Positions 37,901 to 45,988 of a stretch of DNA of 64,000 nucleotides are shown here, piece after piece. Each line of letters begins with the position of its first letter. Position 1 is the stretch's first letter. Origin of the DNA: Streptomyces sp. NBC_01275 (GTDB lineage Bacteria; Actinomycetota; Actinomycetes; Streptomycetales; Streptomycetaceae); contig NZ_JAPEOZ010000001.1 in the NCBI RefSeq assembly GCF_026340655.1, positions 6,634,001-6,698,000 on the forward strand, read 5' to 3'. The position numbers were made by a program, and so were the translations under genes. The notes under the pieces were generated by a model, which saw only the letters and a program-made list of their open reading frames with translations, was not told where the DNA came from and ran no database searches.

Positions 37901-38714
37901 CGCCGCACCAGTCCCCGAACTCGCGCAGCTCCCGGTCCCGGCCGGCGAACGGCACCGCCTCGGCCTGCGGGCGCAGCAACTCCGAGGGCAGCCTCGGCGC
38001 ACGGCTGGGCACCGCGGGTTCGCACAGGGCCTCCAGCTCGACGGCCTCGGCGACCGGAACGTACCCCAACTCCCGGGTGAGCAAGGACCGCAGCCCCTCC
38101 TCGCGCAGCAGCCGGTGCGCCGGTACGGCCTGGAGCTTGCCATGGCGCCAGTGCGCCAGGTCGACGGCGACCACCCCGCACAGGAGCCGCCCGCTCCACA
38201 GGGCCGCCCCGGACATCCCGCTCCACGGCGACTCGTCGAGGCCGGCCGGCGCCCGGTCCACGGAGAGCTCCCAGTGCGCGCCGAGCATCCCGTCCCCGGG
38301 GCTGACCGTGCCGGACGCCTGGGCGGTCTCCAGACCGTCCGCCCGCCGGGCGCCCTGCACGCGCGCGAAGCCGAGGGCGTCGGCGGGCTGACCCGCCCGC
38401 AGCGTCACGAACCTCCCGAACCGTACGGGCGGTTCGGCGGCGTCCTGCGGCCAGTGCTCCGGGGCGACCTGGAGCACGGCGGCGTCGAGTCCCGCCGCAC
38501 GTCCGTCCCAGACGAGGCGGGCGGGCACGAGCCGACCGACGGCGAACAGCTGCACATGCACCTGCACATGGGCGGCCGACATCGCCGCGCCCTGCGGCTG
38601 CAGCGCATGCCCGGCGGTCAGCACCAGCCGCGGCGCGATCACGCACCCCGAACTCACCCGAGGACGCTTGCCCTTGACGCTCGCCCGAACGGCGACCAGC
38701 CGGTTTCTGTTCAT
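34980..38714 (-). CDS. Trypsin-like/STAND ATPase/TPR conflict protein
   Basis: A 1244-residue multidomain protein. Residues about 5-200 form a trypsin-like fold with His36 (LTAGHAL), Asp77 (LDAAV) and Ser168 in GMSGAA. Residues about 255-500 are a P-loop STAND/NACHT-like ATPase: Walker A GPGGQGKS (283-290), Walker B LLVMDYAE (335-342), and the YRDYGHGSALHLHMRALL region. A Gly/Gln then Arg/Glu/His/Pro linker (about 480-545) comes from DNA repeats. From about 550 the protein is all-helical, with TPR-like repeats (for example HNLAVRFSSVRRWADAMESS). There is no signal peptide or membrane helix. The Trypco2-type gene ends 4 bases upstream. Such proteins are predicted NTP-dependent immune sensors; activation and target are unknown. 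Confidence 0.9.
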   Translation of the reverse strand: MNRNRLVAVRASVKGKRPRVSSGCVIAPRLVLTAGHALQPQGAAMSAAHVQVHVQLFAVGRLVPARLVWDGRAAGLDAAVLQVAPEHWPQDAAEPPVRFGRFVTLRAGQPADALGFARVQGARRADGLETAQASGTVSPGDGMLGAHWELSVDRAPAGLDESPWSGMSGAALWSGRLLCGVVAVDLAHWRHGKLQAVPAHRLLREEGLRSLLTRELGYVPVAEAVELEALCEPAVPSRAPRLPSELLRPQAEAVPFAGRDRELREFGDWCGDGGGLATRLITGPGGQGKSRFARELSVTLATQGWVTAQLRESDAERAELVRSLEALTAVDHRMLLVMDYAETSPELVGSVLETLEARGGHHPVRMVLIARSAGEWWEQLPGATPRSAGVLSGARTVELREIASTSAEREGMYRTAVEALSRRLPALRELPEYTRIDWASVTRSVLAKPYRDYGHGSALHLHMRALLDLLTAADRHTGHGRQVKQAGQAGQAGASRGDAPRETRHETTPEPPRETRHEARHGHREEVSEEQPAARRREPDVQAELLAHERRYWKRTAGSWSELDGLGHDALADAVAVATLTRAADPGRAAELLTLLPDLAGDGRSAAAADWLRLLYPPVEGSHWGALEPDLLGEYHVALRARDSQELLARVLPRLQGREAERALTVLARAAAQPTCPHPDLAAQVAELIVGHPGVLAVPAVVVAGRSENPGFLLDALRRLAERPDLPLELLEHLHTAVPERSRLLGEQALDIAERLARVRRRRARLSGGALAPAQARAELARAEHNLAVRFSSVRRWADAMESSGRAVQLYRGLARARPDEYLPLLAESLGVRWAALSELGQYQEALADCAEAVRVNRRLVAGESGAHSRAELMPHRARLAQALNHLSVVLAARDMRREALTAGEEAVEILEQLVKERPTRRHLALLAGALHNLANRRSPGQSALETVTHAVLIRRRLAQVHPDMYLPGLMESLHNQALELAALGRYSAAGKVVDECLRVTLQLVQDQPVIYRPMVARVLRIRAGVLNKSGGGIEATRTVFRSLLLYRELARERPAEFDETVEATLRQAAWVAWDAFETWDSYSGALRWRELLREANDLAARRRRRVRLERLRETRWPRLLARLRQVTGIRLRVARKVRPNALPAPKVPRFRLDLTVPGVRQIPTVDEQARDQQAFQELLTVGDVLRPPPGADPDEPPAPAPPGLAWALELNPELERLLEPLQPLAYEGDAQPAQDSTPFTWPA

Positions 38715-38718
38715 GTGC

Positions 38719-39081
38719 TCACGCGGGCTCGGGCGGCACGAACAGCACCGCTTCGTCCCCGTCTCCGTCCCCGTCTCCGTCAGGGTCCCCGGCCATGTCC
38801 TGGGAGATCTCCACCGACGTGCCGTCCGCCCGCTTGGGCGTGAGGCTCAGGGAGACCTTGTGGGTCCGGGTCCGGCCGCCCTTCCCCTCGACGTCGCCCG
38901 AGACGACCCATGCCCTGAAACCGGTCTTCACGGTGACGTCCCGCCGCAGCTCGACGGTGAACTCCATCCCGATCGGCCCCACTTCGAACCGCAGATCCTC
39001 GTCGGCGGCAGCGGCCGAGGCCCGCAGCAACTCGTCCCGCACGAGTTGCACGGCGTCGGCCAGTTCAAGTTCATCGGGCAT
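38719..39081 (-). CDS. Trypco2-type small protein, partner of the STAND protease
   Basis: A 120-residue protein that I recognise as the trypsin-co-occurring domain 2 type: LELADAVQLVRDELLRAS at the N-terminus, then a beta-rich FEVGPIGMEFTVEL and a KVSLSLTP strand. The tail is a DPDGDGDGDGDE acidic run encoded by 6-base repeats, then VLFVPPEP. ATG 39079-39081 has GGGGGA 3 bases upstream; longer frames upstream are less likely. It ends 4 bases before the STAND gene, so the two are translationally linked. In published comparative work the domain occurs with trypsin-STAND conflict proteins; its role as regulator or effector is unproven. It is divergent from the membrane protein gene at 39239. Confidence 0.85.
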   Translation of the reverse strand: MPDELELADAVQLVRDELLRASAAAADEDLRFEVGPIGMEFTVELRRDVTVKTGFRAWVVSGDVEGKGGRTRTHKVSLSLTPKRADGTSVEISQDMAGDPDGDGDGDGDEAVLFVPPEPA

Positions 39082-39238
39082 ACGTCCCCCAGTGCCGACG
39101 CGGAGTGGAATGGCGCGCGCAGCGGTCCAAGAGGGACAGCGTGCCAGAGCGGCGGGTTCCGGAGCCCGGCTTCCGCCGTTTGTCACTCCCTGCTGGCACT
39201 ATGCCCGAACACCCAACTGACAGAAAGGCCGACGACGA

Positions 39239-40384
39239 GTGTCTGACAGACCGTTCGAAGAAAGCGGTTCCGGGTCCTCCCTGTCCGATGAGGAGTTGCG
39301 GAAGTTCCTCCAGGACAGCGAACGCGAGATACCGGCCTCCGCGCCGAAGGAGCCGTCCGCGCGGGCCCGTATGGTCACCGAGCGGCTGCGGCAGCAGGAC
39401 GCGCGGGGTGAGGTGTCAGAGGGCTGGCGGGCCGGTCCGACTGTGCAGGACGGGGAGAGGCGAGCGGCCCGCAAGCGGCGGCGGTGGGCGCTCCTCGGCG
39501 TGCCCGTCGTCATCGTTCTGGCCGTCGTGGCGATGCGGCCGTCGCTGCTGCCCGGCGACCCCTTCGGCGCCGGGGGGTCGGAGGCCGCCTCCGCGTCACC
39601 GCTGCCGGCGGAGACCGCGGCCCCGACCGGCGCGCCCGCGTCGGTGGACCCCGAAGTCCCCACGGTGGCACGGCCGTTCGCGGGTTCCCCGGCCCTGGAG
39701 TGGGCCGACGGCGCGGCCGGCATCGTGCTGCCGAAGGCGGCTGCGGTCGGGTCGCTGTCCAAGGCTCAGGTGGAGCAGGCGCTGCAGCAGACCAGGAAGC
39801 TCCTGATCGACGCGAACCTCGACCCCGCCACCCTGCGCGGCGAACGCCCCGAGACCGCGCTCGCCCTGATCGAGCCCCGACAGACGGACCTGCTCCGCCT
39901 GTTGAACACCGCGCTGAGCAAGCCGGACAAGGACCACGACCCGCTGTGGCTGTTCAGCCGGTTCGATCCCCACGAACTGCGGCTGGCCGGTGACGTGGTC
40001 AAGACCCGGGGACGGATGACGTTCAAGGCCGGCGAGCAGGCCTCGGTCGTCGTGCACGCCGACTACACCTTCGTCTACCCGCTGGCCCACACCGGCCAGG
40101 GCTCCACCGAGGTGGCCCGGACCATCGTCCGTCGCGTCCTCGACGTCGAGCTCTCCGATCCCGCCAAGTACATCGTCACCCCGGGAAAGATCTCCCTTCG
40201 GAAGTACGACCAGGAGATCGGCAACTCCGCCTGCGACGTCTACGACGGCTTCCTGCACCCCCAGTTCTCGACGGCCGAGCCCACGGGCACGCCCCCGACC
40301 GGGCCGACGACGGATCCGTACGACCGCAGCGGGGACATCGCCGCGGACCGTGACGAGGGCTGCGGCGTCGTGTCCCGCACCTGA
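39239..40384 (+). CDS. Single-pass membrane protein of unknown function
   Basis: A 381-residue protein starting at GTG 39239, with AAAGG about 10 bases upstream. A cytosolic hydrophilic N-terminus (1-82) leads to one membrane helix (about 83-99, LLGVPVVIVLAVVAM), followed by an Ala/Pro/Ser/Thr linker and an external domain (about 140-380). That domain contains LEWADGAAGIVLPKA and a mixed alpha/beta pattern, with two cysteines near the end (NSACDVYDG and DEGCG). Similar proteins occur across Streptomyces without a known function. It is divergent from the Trypco2 gene (157 bases), so a shared regulator or functional link is possible but unproven. Confidence 0.8.
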   Translation: MSDRPFEESGSGSSLSDEELRKFLQDSEREIPASAPKEPSARARMVTERLRQQDARGEVSEGWRAGPTVQDGERRAARKRRRWALLGVPVVIVLAVVAMRPSLLPGDPFGAGGSEAASASPLPAETAAPTGAPASVDPEVPTVARPFAGSPALEWADGAAGIVLPKAAAVGSLSKAQVEQALQQTRKLLIDANLDPATLRGERPETALALIEPRQTDLLRLLNTALSKPDKDHDPLWLFSRFDPHELRLAGDVVKTRGRMTFKAGEQASVVVHADYTFVYPLAHTGQGSTEVARTIVRRVLDVELSDPAKYIVTPGKISLRKYDQEIGNSACDVYDGFLHPQFSTAEPTGTPPTGPTTDPYDRSGDIAADRDEGCGVVSRT

Positions 40385-40514
40385 CCGGTCGGGGGCGGGA
40401 CCGGGGGCGGGGGCGGGTCGCCGCGGACGACGTACGCGAGTGCGGCGGCGGGGTGCCCTCGCCGCCGTGGTCGTCGAACCGGATCAGCGGTGGGCGCCGT
40501 TCCAGCTGACCTGG

Positions 40515-41039
40515 TCAGATGCCGAGGTCCTCGATGGTCTCCCTCATCTGGCGGGTCACCGGCGGGCCCCACCGTGCGGGCAACGGCGCCAGCCGGGCGA
40601 CAGCCGTGCCCAGCCACACGGGGTCGCCGAGGAGGTGCGGCGCCTTCGCGGCGGACACCTTTCGGAACAGGGCTTCCACCATGGTGACGTGGGCGGCCGT
40701 GTACCTGCGCCTGTGGTGGGTGTAGTTCACCGACCAGTCCTCGTACGGATGGCGAAGGAGACCCCCCACGGAACAGCCGCTCCGGCCGGCGCCGATCGAG
40801 CTGTTGCCCAGCACGTCCAGTACGCCCGCGGTGCGGGTGGACTCCCACGCGTAGTGCGTGGCACTCACCCCCACACCCACGAACCTGGTCCACGGGACGA
40901 CTGCCTGAGGCTCCGGCACTCCGCGTCGGTGATGCTCCATGCCGTCGGCGGCGAGCACCAGGCACAAGCCGTCCTTGCGCGTGGGATCTCCGATGACCCA
41001 GCGGTTCTCGATCAGCTCCAGCGGCCCCAGGTACTTCAC
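40515..41039 (-). CDS. Hypothetical protein, no recognised family
   Basis: A 174-residue cytosolic protein starting at GTG 41037-41039, with GAGGGGAAG 6 bases upstream. It is Trp- and His-rich for its size (VVPWTRFVGVGVSATHYAW, YEDWSVNYTHHRRRY) and ends in an Arg/Pro-rich segment. The first 75 residues look beta-rich, and could be a PH-like fold; that is a guess. It converges on the membrane protein gene, and the 130-base gap between them is only G-rich sequence. It may be an accessory gene of the STAND neighbourhood. Function unknown. Confidence 0.6.
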   Translation of the reverse strand: MKYLGPLELIENRWVIGDPTRKDGLCLVLAADGMEHHRRGVPEPQAVVPWTRFVGVGVSATHYAWESTRTAGVLDVLGNSSIGAGRSGCSVGGLLRHPYEDWSVNYTHHRRRYTAAHVTMVEALFRKVSAAKAPHLLGDPVWLGTAVARLAPLPARWGPPVTRQMRETIEDLGI

Positions 41040-41187
41040 ACCGCTTCCCCTCGTCGATCATGCGTTTGCCCGGGCTGAAACCCTAGGCGGAGACATCGGG
41101 CAGATCGAGCGGTTTCGGGGCGGCCCTTGATGCTCGTCGGTTGCGCGGAGTTCCTGCCAGAGGTCGGACGCGGTGCTCGTCGCCTGG

Positions 41188-41718
41188 TCAGGCCTCCTCG
41201 GGGTTCGTCACCGAGAGCTGGCGCAACACCACCCCGCAGCGGCGGGCGTACGCCTGTTGGAAGCCTCGGGTCGCCGGGCCGCCCATGCGGGCGTACCACT
41301 TCGCGGCGCGGCTGAACGCCGACACCGTCAGCCACACCGTGCCGTCGCCGGTGCGGTGGACGACGAAGGACTCCTCGCCGGACTCGGGGTGGCCGGAAAG
41401 CGTTCCATAGGCCCAGCCGGCGCGGCGGTGTTCCTCCGCCGTCCAGACGATGCGGCAGGGGGCCTTGATCAGGCCGGCCAGGGTGACGGTGACATCGACG
41501 TCGGGGGCCGCCCGGTCGGCGGTGGCGGTTATGCCTATGCCGAGCGCGCGGTGCATCTCCCAGGTGAGGACGGCCTCGGCGGCCCGGCGGAAGACCCGTT
41601 CGCCCTCGCCGAGACGGGTGCGTACGTGCAGGGGGTGGAAGCCGGGCGGGCAGAAACCGGGTTCGCGGGTCGCGCCGACGTCGTCGTACGTGAAGTCCTT
41701 GGAAGACTTGGAAGACAT
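41188..41718 (-). CDS. DUF1990 family protein
   Basis: A 176-residue protein with the DUF1990 pattern: an N-terminal FTYDDVGATR motif, GFHPLHVRTRLGEGERVFRRA, and a beta-rich START-like body with CRIVWTAEE, WAYGTLSGHPESGEE and VWLTVSAFSR. It ends shortly after LRQL. The start is ATG 41716-41718; a TTG three codons upstream is an alternative. Such proteins have no fixed role and are thought to bind lipid-like ligands. It lies downstream of the M4 protease terminator on the same strand, so it probably has its own promoter. Confidence 0.85.
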   Translation of the reverse strand: MSSKSSKDFTYDDVGATREPGFCPPGFHPLHVRTRLGEGERVFRRAAEAVLTWEMHRALGIGITATADRAAPDVDVTVTLAGLIKAPCRIVWTAEEHRRAGWAYGTLSGHPESGEESFVVHRTGDGTVWLTVSAFSRAAKWYARMGGPATRGFQQAYARRCGVVLRQLSVTNPEEA

Positions 41719-41732
41719 GGGGCCCAAGAGTA

Positions 41733-41771
41733 GGGCGGTACCCGGGGATGCCTTCGTCCCGGGTACCGCCC
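41733..41771 (-). terminator. Hairpin terminator after the first M4 protease
   Basis: A perfect 14-base stem (41733-41746 with 41758-41771) and an 11-base loop lie 32 bases downstream of the protease stop and just before the DUF1990 gene. Confidence 0.8.
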
Positions 41772-41803
41772 CAGCTCACCTACGGATCACGCCTGCCGAT
41801 ACG

Positions 41804-43468
41804 TCACGTGACGTTGACGGCCGTCCAGGCCGCCGCCACCGCGTTGTACTCGGTGCTGCCGGAGCCGTACAGGGCGGTCGCCGCGCTCAGCGTGCCGGTG
41901 CGGGCCGACTTGTAGTTGGTCGTCGACGTGAAGTACGTCGTCAGCGCCTTGTACCAGATCTGCAGCGCCTTGGCGCGGCCGATGCCGGTGACCGTGGTGC
42001 CGCTGTACGTCGGGGAGTTGTAGCTCACCCCGTTGATCGTCTTCGAGCCGCTGCCCTCGGACAGCAGGTAGAAGAAGTGGTTCGCGACGCCGGACGAGTA
42101 GTGCACGTCCTTGCTGCCGACGCTGGAGGACCAGTAGTCCGACGAGCCGCCGTCCTTGCTGGGCTTGTCCATGTAGCGCAGCGGGGAGCCGTCGCCGTTG
42201 ATGTCGATCTCTTCGCCGATGAGGTAGTCGCCGACGTCGTTGGAGTTGGCCGCGTAGAACTCCACGCCCGTGCCGAAGATGTCGGAGGTCGCCTCGTTCA
42301 GGCCGCCGGACTCGCCCGAGTAGTTCAGGCCCGCCGTGTTCGAGGTGACGCCGTGGCTCATCTCGTGGCCGGCCACGTCCAGCGAGGTCAGCGGGTGGGT
42401 GTTCCCGTCGCCGTCGCCGTACGTCATGCAGAAGCAGCTGTCGTCCCAGAACGCGTTGACGTACGCGTTGCCGTAGTGGACGCGGGAGTAGGCCGCGACG
42501 CCGTTGTTCTTGATGCCGCTGCGGCCGAACGTCGACTTGTAGAAGTCCCACGTCGTCTGCGCGCCGTAGGCGGCGTCGACGGCGGCGGTCTGGTCGGTGG
42601 TGGAGCTGGAGGCCACACCGGTGCCCCAGGTGTCGTCGGCGTCGGTGAACAGGGTGCCCGCCGAGGACGTCGTGGTGTGGGACTTGTTGTACGTCTTGTG
42701 GCTGCCGCGGGTTCCGTCGGTCAGCTGGTACGTCGAGCCCGACAGGGTCGTGTTGAGGCTGACGGTGCCCGAGTACAGGCTCTTGCCGGTGCCGGTCTCG
42801 ATGCCCTGGTACTCGTAGAGCTTCTTGCCGGTGGTCGCGTCGGTGATGACGTGCAGCTGGTTCGGGGTGCCGTCGTCCTGCAGGCCGCCGACGACCGTCT
42901 CGTAGGCGAGGGTCGGCGTGCCGTTGCCGGCCCAGATCACCTTGCGGGGGGCCTGGTCGGCGGTGGTGGACTCCGAGCCAGCGGCCTTGGCGGCGGTCAG
43001 CGCCTGCTTCTCGACCTTGGCGGTGGCGACCTGCGGGGTCGTCGTCGGGACCTTGATGGTCGCCTTGACGGCCTTGGTCACACTCTTGGTCGCGCCGGTG
43101 GCGGACTCGTGGACGACCAGGTCGCCGCCGAGGACCGGGAGGCCCGCGTAGGTGCGCTCGTAGCGGGTGTGGACCGTGCCGTCGGCGTCCTTCACGACGT
43201 CCTTGACGACCAGCTTCTCCTTGGCGCCGAGGCCTATCGCCTGGGCGGTCTCGGGCGCGTCGGTCTGCTGCTGCTTGATCAGCGTGGTGCGGGCGGCGGC
43301 CGACAGCTGGACGGGCGCGCCCTGCGAGATCGCCTTGCCGGTGGACTCCGCCGGAGTCTGGGCGGCGGCGGAACCGGCGGTCAGACCGGTGGTGACCAGC
43401 GCTCCGGCCGCGACGGCGGTGGCGATGGCCAGCGTGGTGCGCTTGTGACGCGCGTAGAGGGGAGTCAC
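41804..43468 (-). CDS. Secreted M4 neutral zinc metalloprotease
   Basis: A 554-residue thermolysin-family preproenzyme. A signal peptide (about 1-36, ending SAAAQ) is followed by an FTP/PepSY propeptide (about 55-220) and the catalytic domain (about 240-554). Zinc ligands are in GHEMSH (near residue 368) and GLNEATSD; the catalytic His region is SKDVHYSSGVANHFFY. Two cysteines in DDSCFCM suggest a disulfide. GTG 43466-43468 has AAGGAG 6 bases upstream. The protein ends at the catalytic domain, unlike the adjacent paralogue, which adds a P domain. The upstream gap carries an operator-like dyad. Acts outside the cell in protein breakdown. Confidence 0.96.
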   Translation of the reverse strand: MTPLYARHKRTTLAIATAVAAGALVTTGLTAGSAAAQTPAESTGKAISQGAPVQLSAAARTTLIKQQQTDAPETAQAIGLGAKEKLVVKDVVKDADGTVHTRYERTYAGLPVLGGDLVVHESATGATKSVTKAVKATIKVPTTTPQVATAKVEKQALTAAKAAGSESTTADQAPRKVIWAGNGTPTLAYETVVGGLQDDGTPNQLHVITDATTGKKLYEYQGIETGTGKSLYSGTVSLNTTLSGSTYQLTDGTRGSHKTYNKSHTTTSSAGTLFTDADDTWGTGVASSSTTDQTAAVDAAYGAQTTWDFYKSTFGRSGIKNNGVAAYSRVHYGNAYVNAFWDDSCFCMTYGDGDGNTHPLTSLDVAGHEMSHGVTSNTAGLNYSGESGGLNEATSDIFGTGVEFYAANSNDVGDYLIGEEIDINGDGSPLRYMDKPSKDGGSSDYWSSSVGSKDVHYSSGVANHFFYLLSEGSGSKTINGVSYNSPTYSGTTVTGIGRAKALQIWYKALTTYFTSTTNYKSARTGTLSAATALYGSGSTEYNAVAAAWTAVNVT

Positions 43469-43799
43469 ACAAGCTCCTTGAGTGTGGGGGTGCCCGGGCA
43501 GCGTGGGGCGACTGCTCGTGGCGGCTGTGAAGTTGTGCGGCGGGTGACAGGAAGACTGACATCAAGGGCGCGTACATGTCAGGACCCCCAAGTGATGTTG
43601 GCTGAAAATCGACTGATGAATGAACATTGCGGGAATGTAAACGGATCTGACCTGGGTAAAAGGCCAACAGGACGTAGGTAAGCGGCTGGCAAAAAGAGGG
43701 CGCCGCCCCGGGGGGATTCGAGCCCCCGGGGCGGCGTTCTGTGGAGTGCCTGGTCATGCGCTGTGCACGGGCCGTGCGGGGCCTGTGCGGGCGCGTGGG
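43469..43799. promoter_or_regulatory. 331-bp gap between the two M4 proteases, with a dyad operator
   Basis: This gap holds the promoter of the first M4 gene and the terminator of the second. A 7-base dyad, CTGACAT (43556-43562) and ATGTCAG (43576-43582), lies about 90 bases upstream of the first M4 start, and an AT-rich tract at 43600-43680 may hold the promoter. A related CTGAC-N-CTGACAG arrangement lies at 45928-45944 upstream of the second M4 gene. No other gene is seen here. Confidence 0.55.
43691..43736 (-). terminator. Intrinsic terminator after the second M4 protease
   Basis: Reading the minus strand, a perfect 14-base GC stem (43723-43736 with 43701-43714) and an 8-base loop are followed by CCC and a T run (43691-43695). 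This is a classic terminator for the gene ending at 43800. Confidence 0.9.
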
Positions 43800-45854
43800 C
43801 TACGGGAAGGTGATCTTCCAGCTGTTGATGTAGCCGGTGTCCTGGGCCGCGTTGTCCTGGACCCTCAACTGCCAGACGCCGTTGGCGACTTCGGAGGACG
43901 CGTTCACGGTGTACGTGGTGTTGATGTTGTCCGTGCTTCCACCGGTGCCGTACGCCTTCAGCGTGTACGCCGTGCCGTCGGGGGCGACCAGCTGCACCTG
44001 AAGGTCGCCGATGTAGGTGTGGACTATGTTGACCGCCACCGCGAGGTTCGAGGGCGCGTTGCCGGTCCGCCCGGAGACGGTGACCGACGAGGTGACCGCC
44101 GCCCCGTTGTCCGGAATCGATACGTCGGCGGTGTTCTCGAAGGAGGTGCCACCGCCGCCGCCACCGCCGTCGGAACGCGCGCCGACCGCGACGCCCGCCC
44201 AGGCGTCCTGGACCGCCTTGTACTCGGCGGACGTCGTGCCGTACAGCTCACCGGCCGCCGCCAGCGTGCCGGTGCGGGCCGCCGCGTAGTTGGTGGTCGT
44301 GGTGAACTTCGTGGTCAGCGCACGGAACCAGATCTTCTCCGCCTTGTCGCGGCCGATGCCGGTGACCGGCAGACCGTCCGCGGTCGCCGAGTTGTAGCTG
44401 ACGCCGTTGATGACCTTGGCGCCGCTGCCCTCGCTCAGCAGGTAGAAGAAGTGGTTCGCCGGGCCCGAGGAGTAGTGGACGTCGACCGACCCGATCCCCG
44501 AGTACCAACTGTCCTTCGACGAGCCGTCCTTGCTCGGCTTGTCCATGTAACGCAACGGCGTGCCGTCGCCGTTGATGTCGATCTCCTCGCCGATGAGGTA
44601 GTCGCCGACGTCCGAGGAGTTCTGGGCGTAGAACTCGACCGAGGTGCCGAAGATGTCCGAGGTCGCCTCGTTGAGGCCGCCGGACTCGCCGCTGTAGTTG
44701 AGGCCCGCGGTGTTGGCGGTGACGCCGTGCGTCATCTCGTGGCCGGCCACGTCGATGGCGGTGAGCGGGTGGGTGTTGCCCGAGCCGTCGCCGTACGTCA
44801 TGCAGAAGCAGCTGTCCTGCCAGAACGCGTTGACGTAGTTGCTGCCGTAGTGGACCCGGGAGTACGCGCCGACGCCGTCGCCCCTGATGCCCGAGCGGCC
44901 GTGCACGTTCTTGTAGTAGTCCCAGGTCAGGGCCGCGCCGTAGTGCGCGTCGGCGGCCGCGGTCTCCAGGTTGGAGGCGGCGCCGGTGCCCCAGACGTCG
45001 TCCGCCCCGGAGAAGAGCGTGCCGGTGCCGGAGGTGCCCCGGTTGAGGTTGTACGTCTTGTGCCCGCCGCGCGCGCCGTCGGTGAGGTTGTACGTCGAGC
45101 CCGACTGCGTGGTGCCCAGGGTGACCTGGCCGCTGTACATCGTGTTGCCGGTGCCGGTCTCGACGCCCTGGTACTCGTAGAGCTTCGCGCCGGTGGCCGC
45201 GTCGGTGACGACGTGCAGCTCGTTCGGGGTGCCGTCCTCCTGGAGGCCGCCGACGACCGTCTCGTACGCCAGGACGGGCGTGCCGTTCGCCGCCCAGATC
45301 ACCTTGCGCGGCGCCCGGTCGGCGGCGGCCTTCTCGGCGCCGTCGGCCTTCGCCAGGGTCAGAGCCTGCTTCTCCGCCTTGGCGGCGGCGAGCGTGGGCG
45401 TGAGCGAGGCGACCTTGATGGCGGCCCGGGTGGCCTTGGTGACGCCCTCGGTGGCGCCGGACTTCGCGGTCTCGACGACCAGGTCGCCGCCGAGGACCGG
45501 GAGGCCGGCGTAGGTGCGCTCGTAGCGGGTGTGGAGGGTGCCGTCCGCGTCCTTGACGACGTCACGGACGACGAGCGCCTCCTTGGCGCCCAGGCCCAGT
45601 TCCTTGGCGGTGGCGGCCTTGCCCGCGTCGGCCTCGCGGATCAGCGCGGTGCGCTGGGCGGGGGTGAGGCGCAGCGACTCGGCGCCCGGGTTCGCTCCGC
45701 TCGACGCCGACGGCGCCTGCTCCGGGGCGGCGGACGCGGCGCCGGACTGCACGGCGGCGGCGATCAGCGCGGAGACGCCGACGAGGGCGACGGCCGCGGC
45801 GCGACGGGGGGTGGTGTGGGAGGTGCGTCTGCGAGAGAAACTGCTGCTCAACAC
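43800..45854 (-). CDS. Secreted M4 metalloprotease with C-terminal P domain
   Basis: A 684-residue paralogue of the preceding protease. Signal peptide about 1-43, propeptide (FTP/PepSY) about 65-235, catalytic domain to about 565 with GHEMTH near residue 370 and GLNEATSD, then a Gly-rich linker (SDGGGGGGG). A proprotein-convertase P domain (about 575-684) closes it, with NIVHTYIGDLQVQLVAPDG and WQLRVQDNA. The GTG at 45852-45854 has GAGGAG 3 bases upstream. P domains in secreted bacterial proteases help folding or substrate binding. High identity in the catalytic core with its neighbour indicates a tandem duplication with later gain or loss of the P domain. Confidence 0.96.
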   Translation of the reverse strand: MLSSSFSRRRTSHTTPRRAAAVALVGVSALIAAAVQSGAASAAPEQAPSASSGANPGAESLRLTPAQRTALIREADAGKAATAKELGLGAKEALVVRDVVKDADGTLHTRYERTYAGLPVLGGDLVVETAKSGATEGVTKATRAAIKVASLTPTLAAAKAEKQALTLAKADGAEKAAADRAPRKVIWAANGTPVLAYETVVGGLQEDGTPNELHVVTDAATGAKLYEYQGVETGTGNTMYSGQVTLGTTQSGSTYNLTDGARGGHKTYNLNRGTSGTGTLFSGADDVWGTGAASNLETAAADAHYGAALTWDYYKNVHGRSGIRGDGVGAYSRVHYGSNYVNAFWQDSCFCMTYGDGSGNTHPLTAIDVAGHEMTHGVTANTAGLNYSGESGGLNEATSDIFGTSVEFYAQNSSDVGDYLIGEEIDINGDGTPLRYMDKPSKDGSSKDSWYSGIGSVDVHYSSGPANHFFYLLSEGSGAKVINGVSYNSATADGLPVTGIGRDKAEKIWFRALTTKFTTTTNYAAARTGTLAAAGELYGTTSAEYKAVQDAWAGVAVGARSDGGGGGGGTSFENTADVSIPDNGAAVTSSVTVSGRTGNAPSNLAVAVNIVHTYIGDLQVQLVAPDGTAYTLKAYGTGGSTDNINTTYTVNASSEVANGVWQLRVQDNAAQDTGYINSWKITFP

Positions 45855-45988
45855 TGACTCCTCAGAACATGAAGCTGTGGGGTTGCTGTGAGGTAGCAGT
45901 GGGAAGAGTGGCAGGGGATTGCGCTATCTGTCAGGAGCGCGTCAGAAAGTTGGCCGGAAACGGTTCGTTGTCCGGGAGTTCATGTTCG

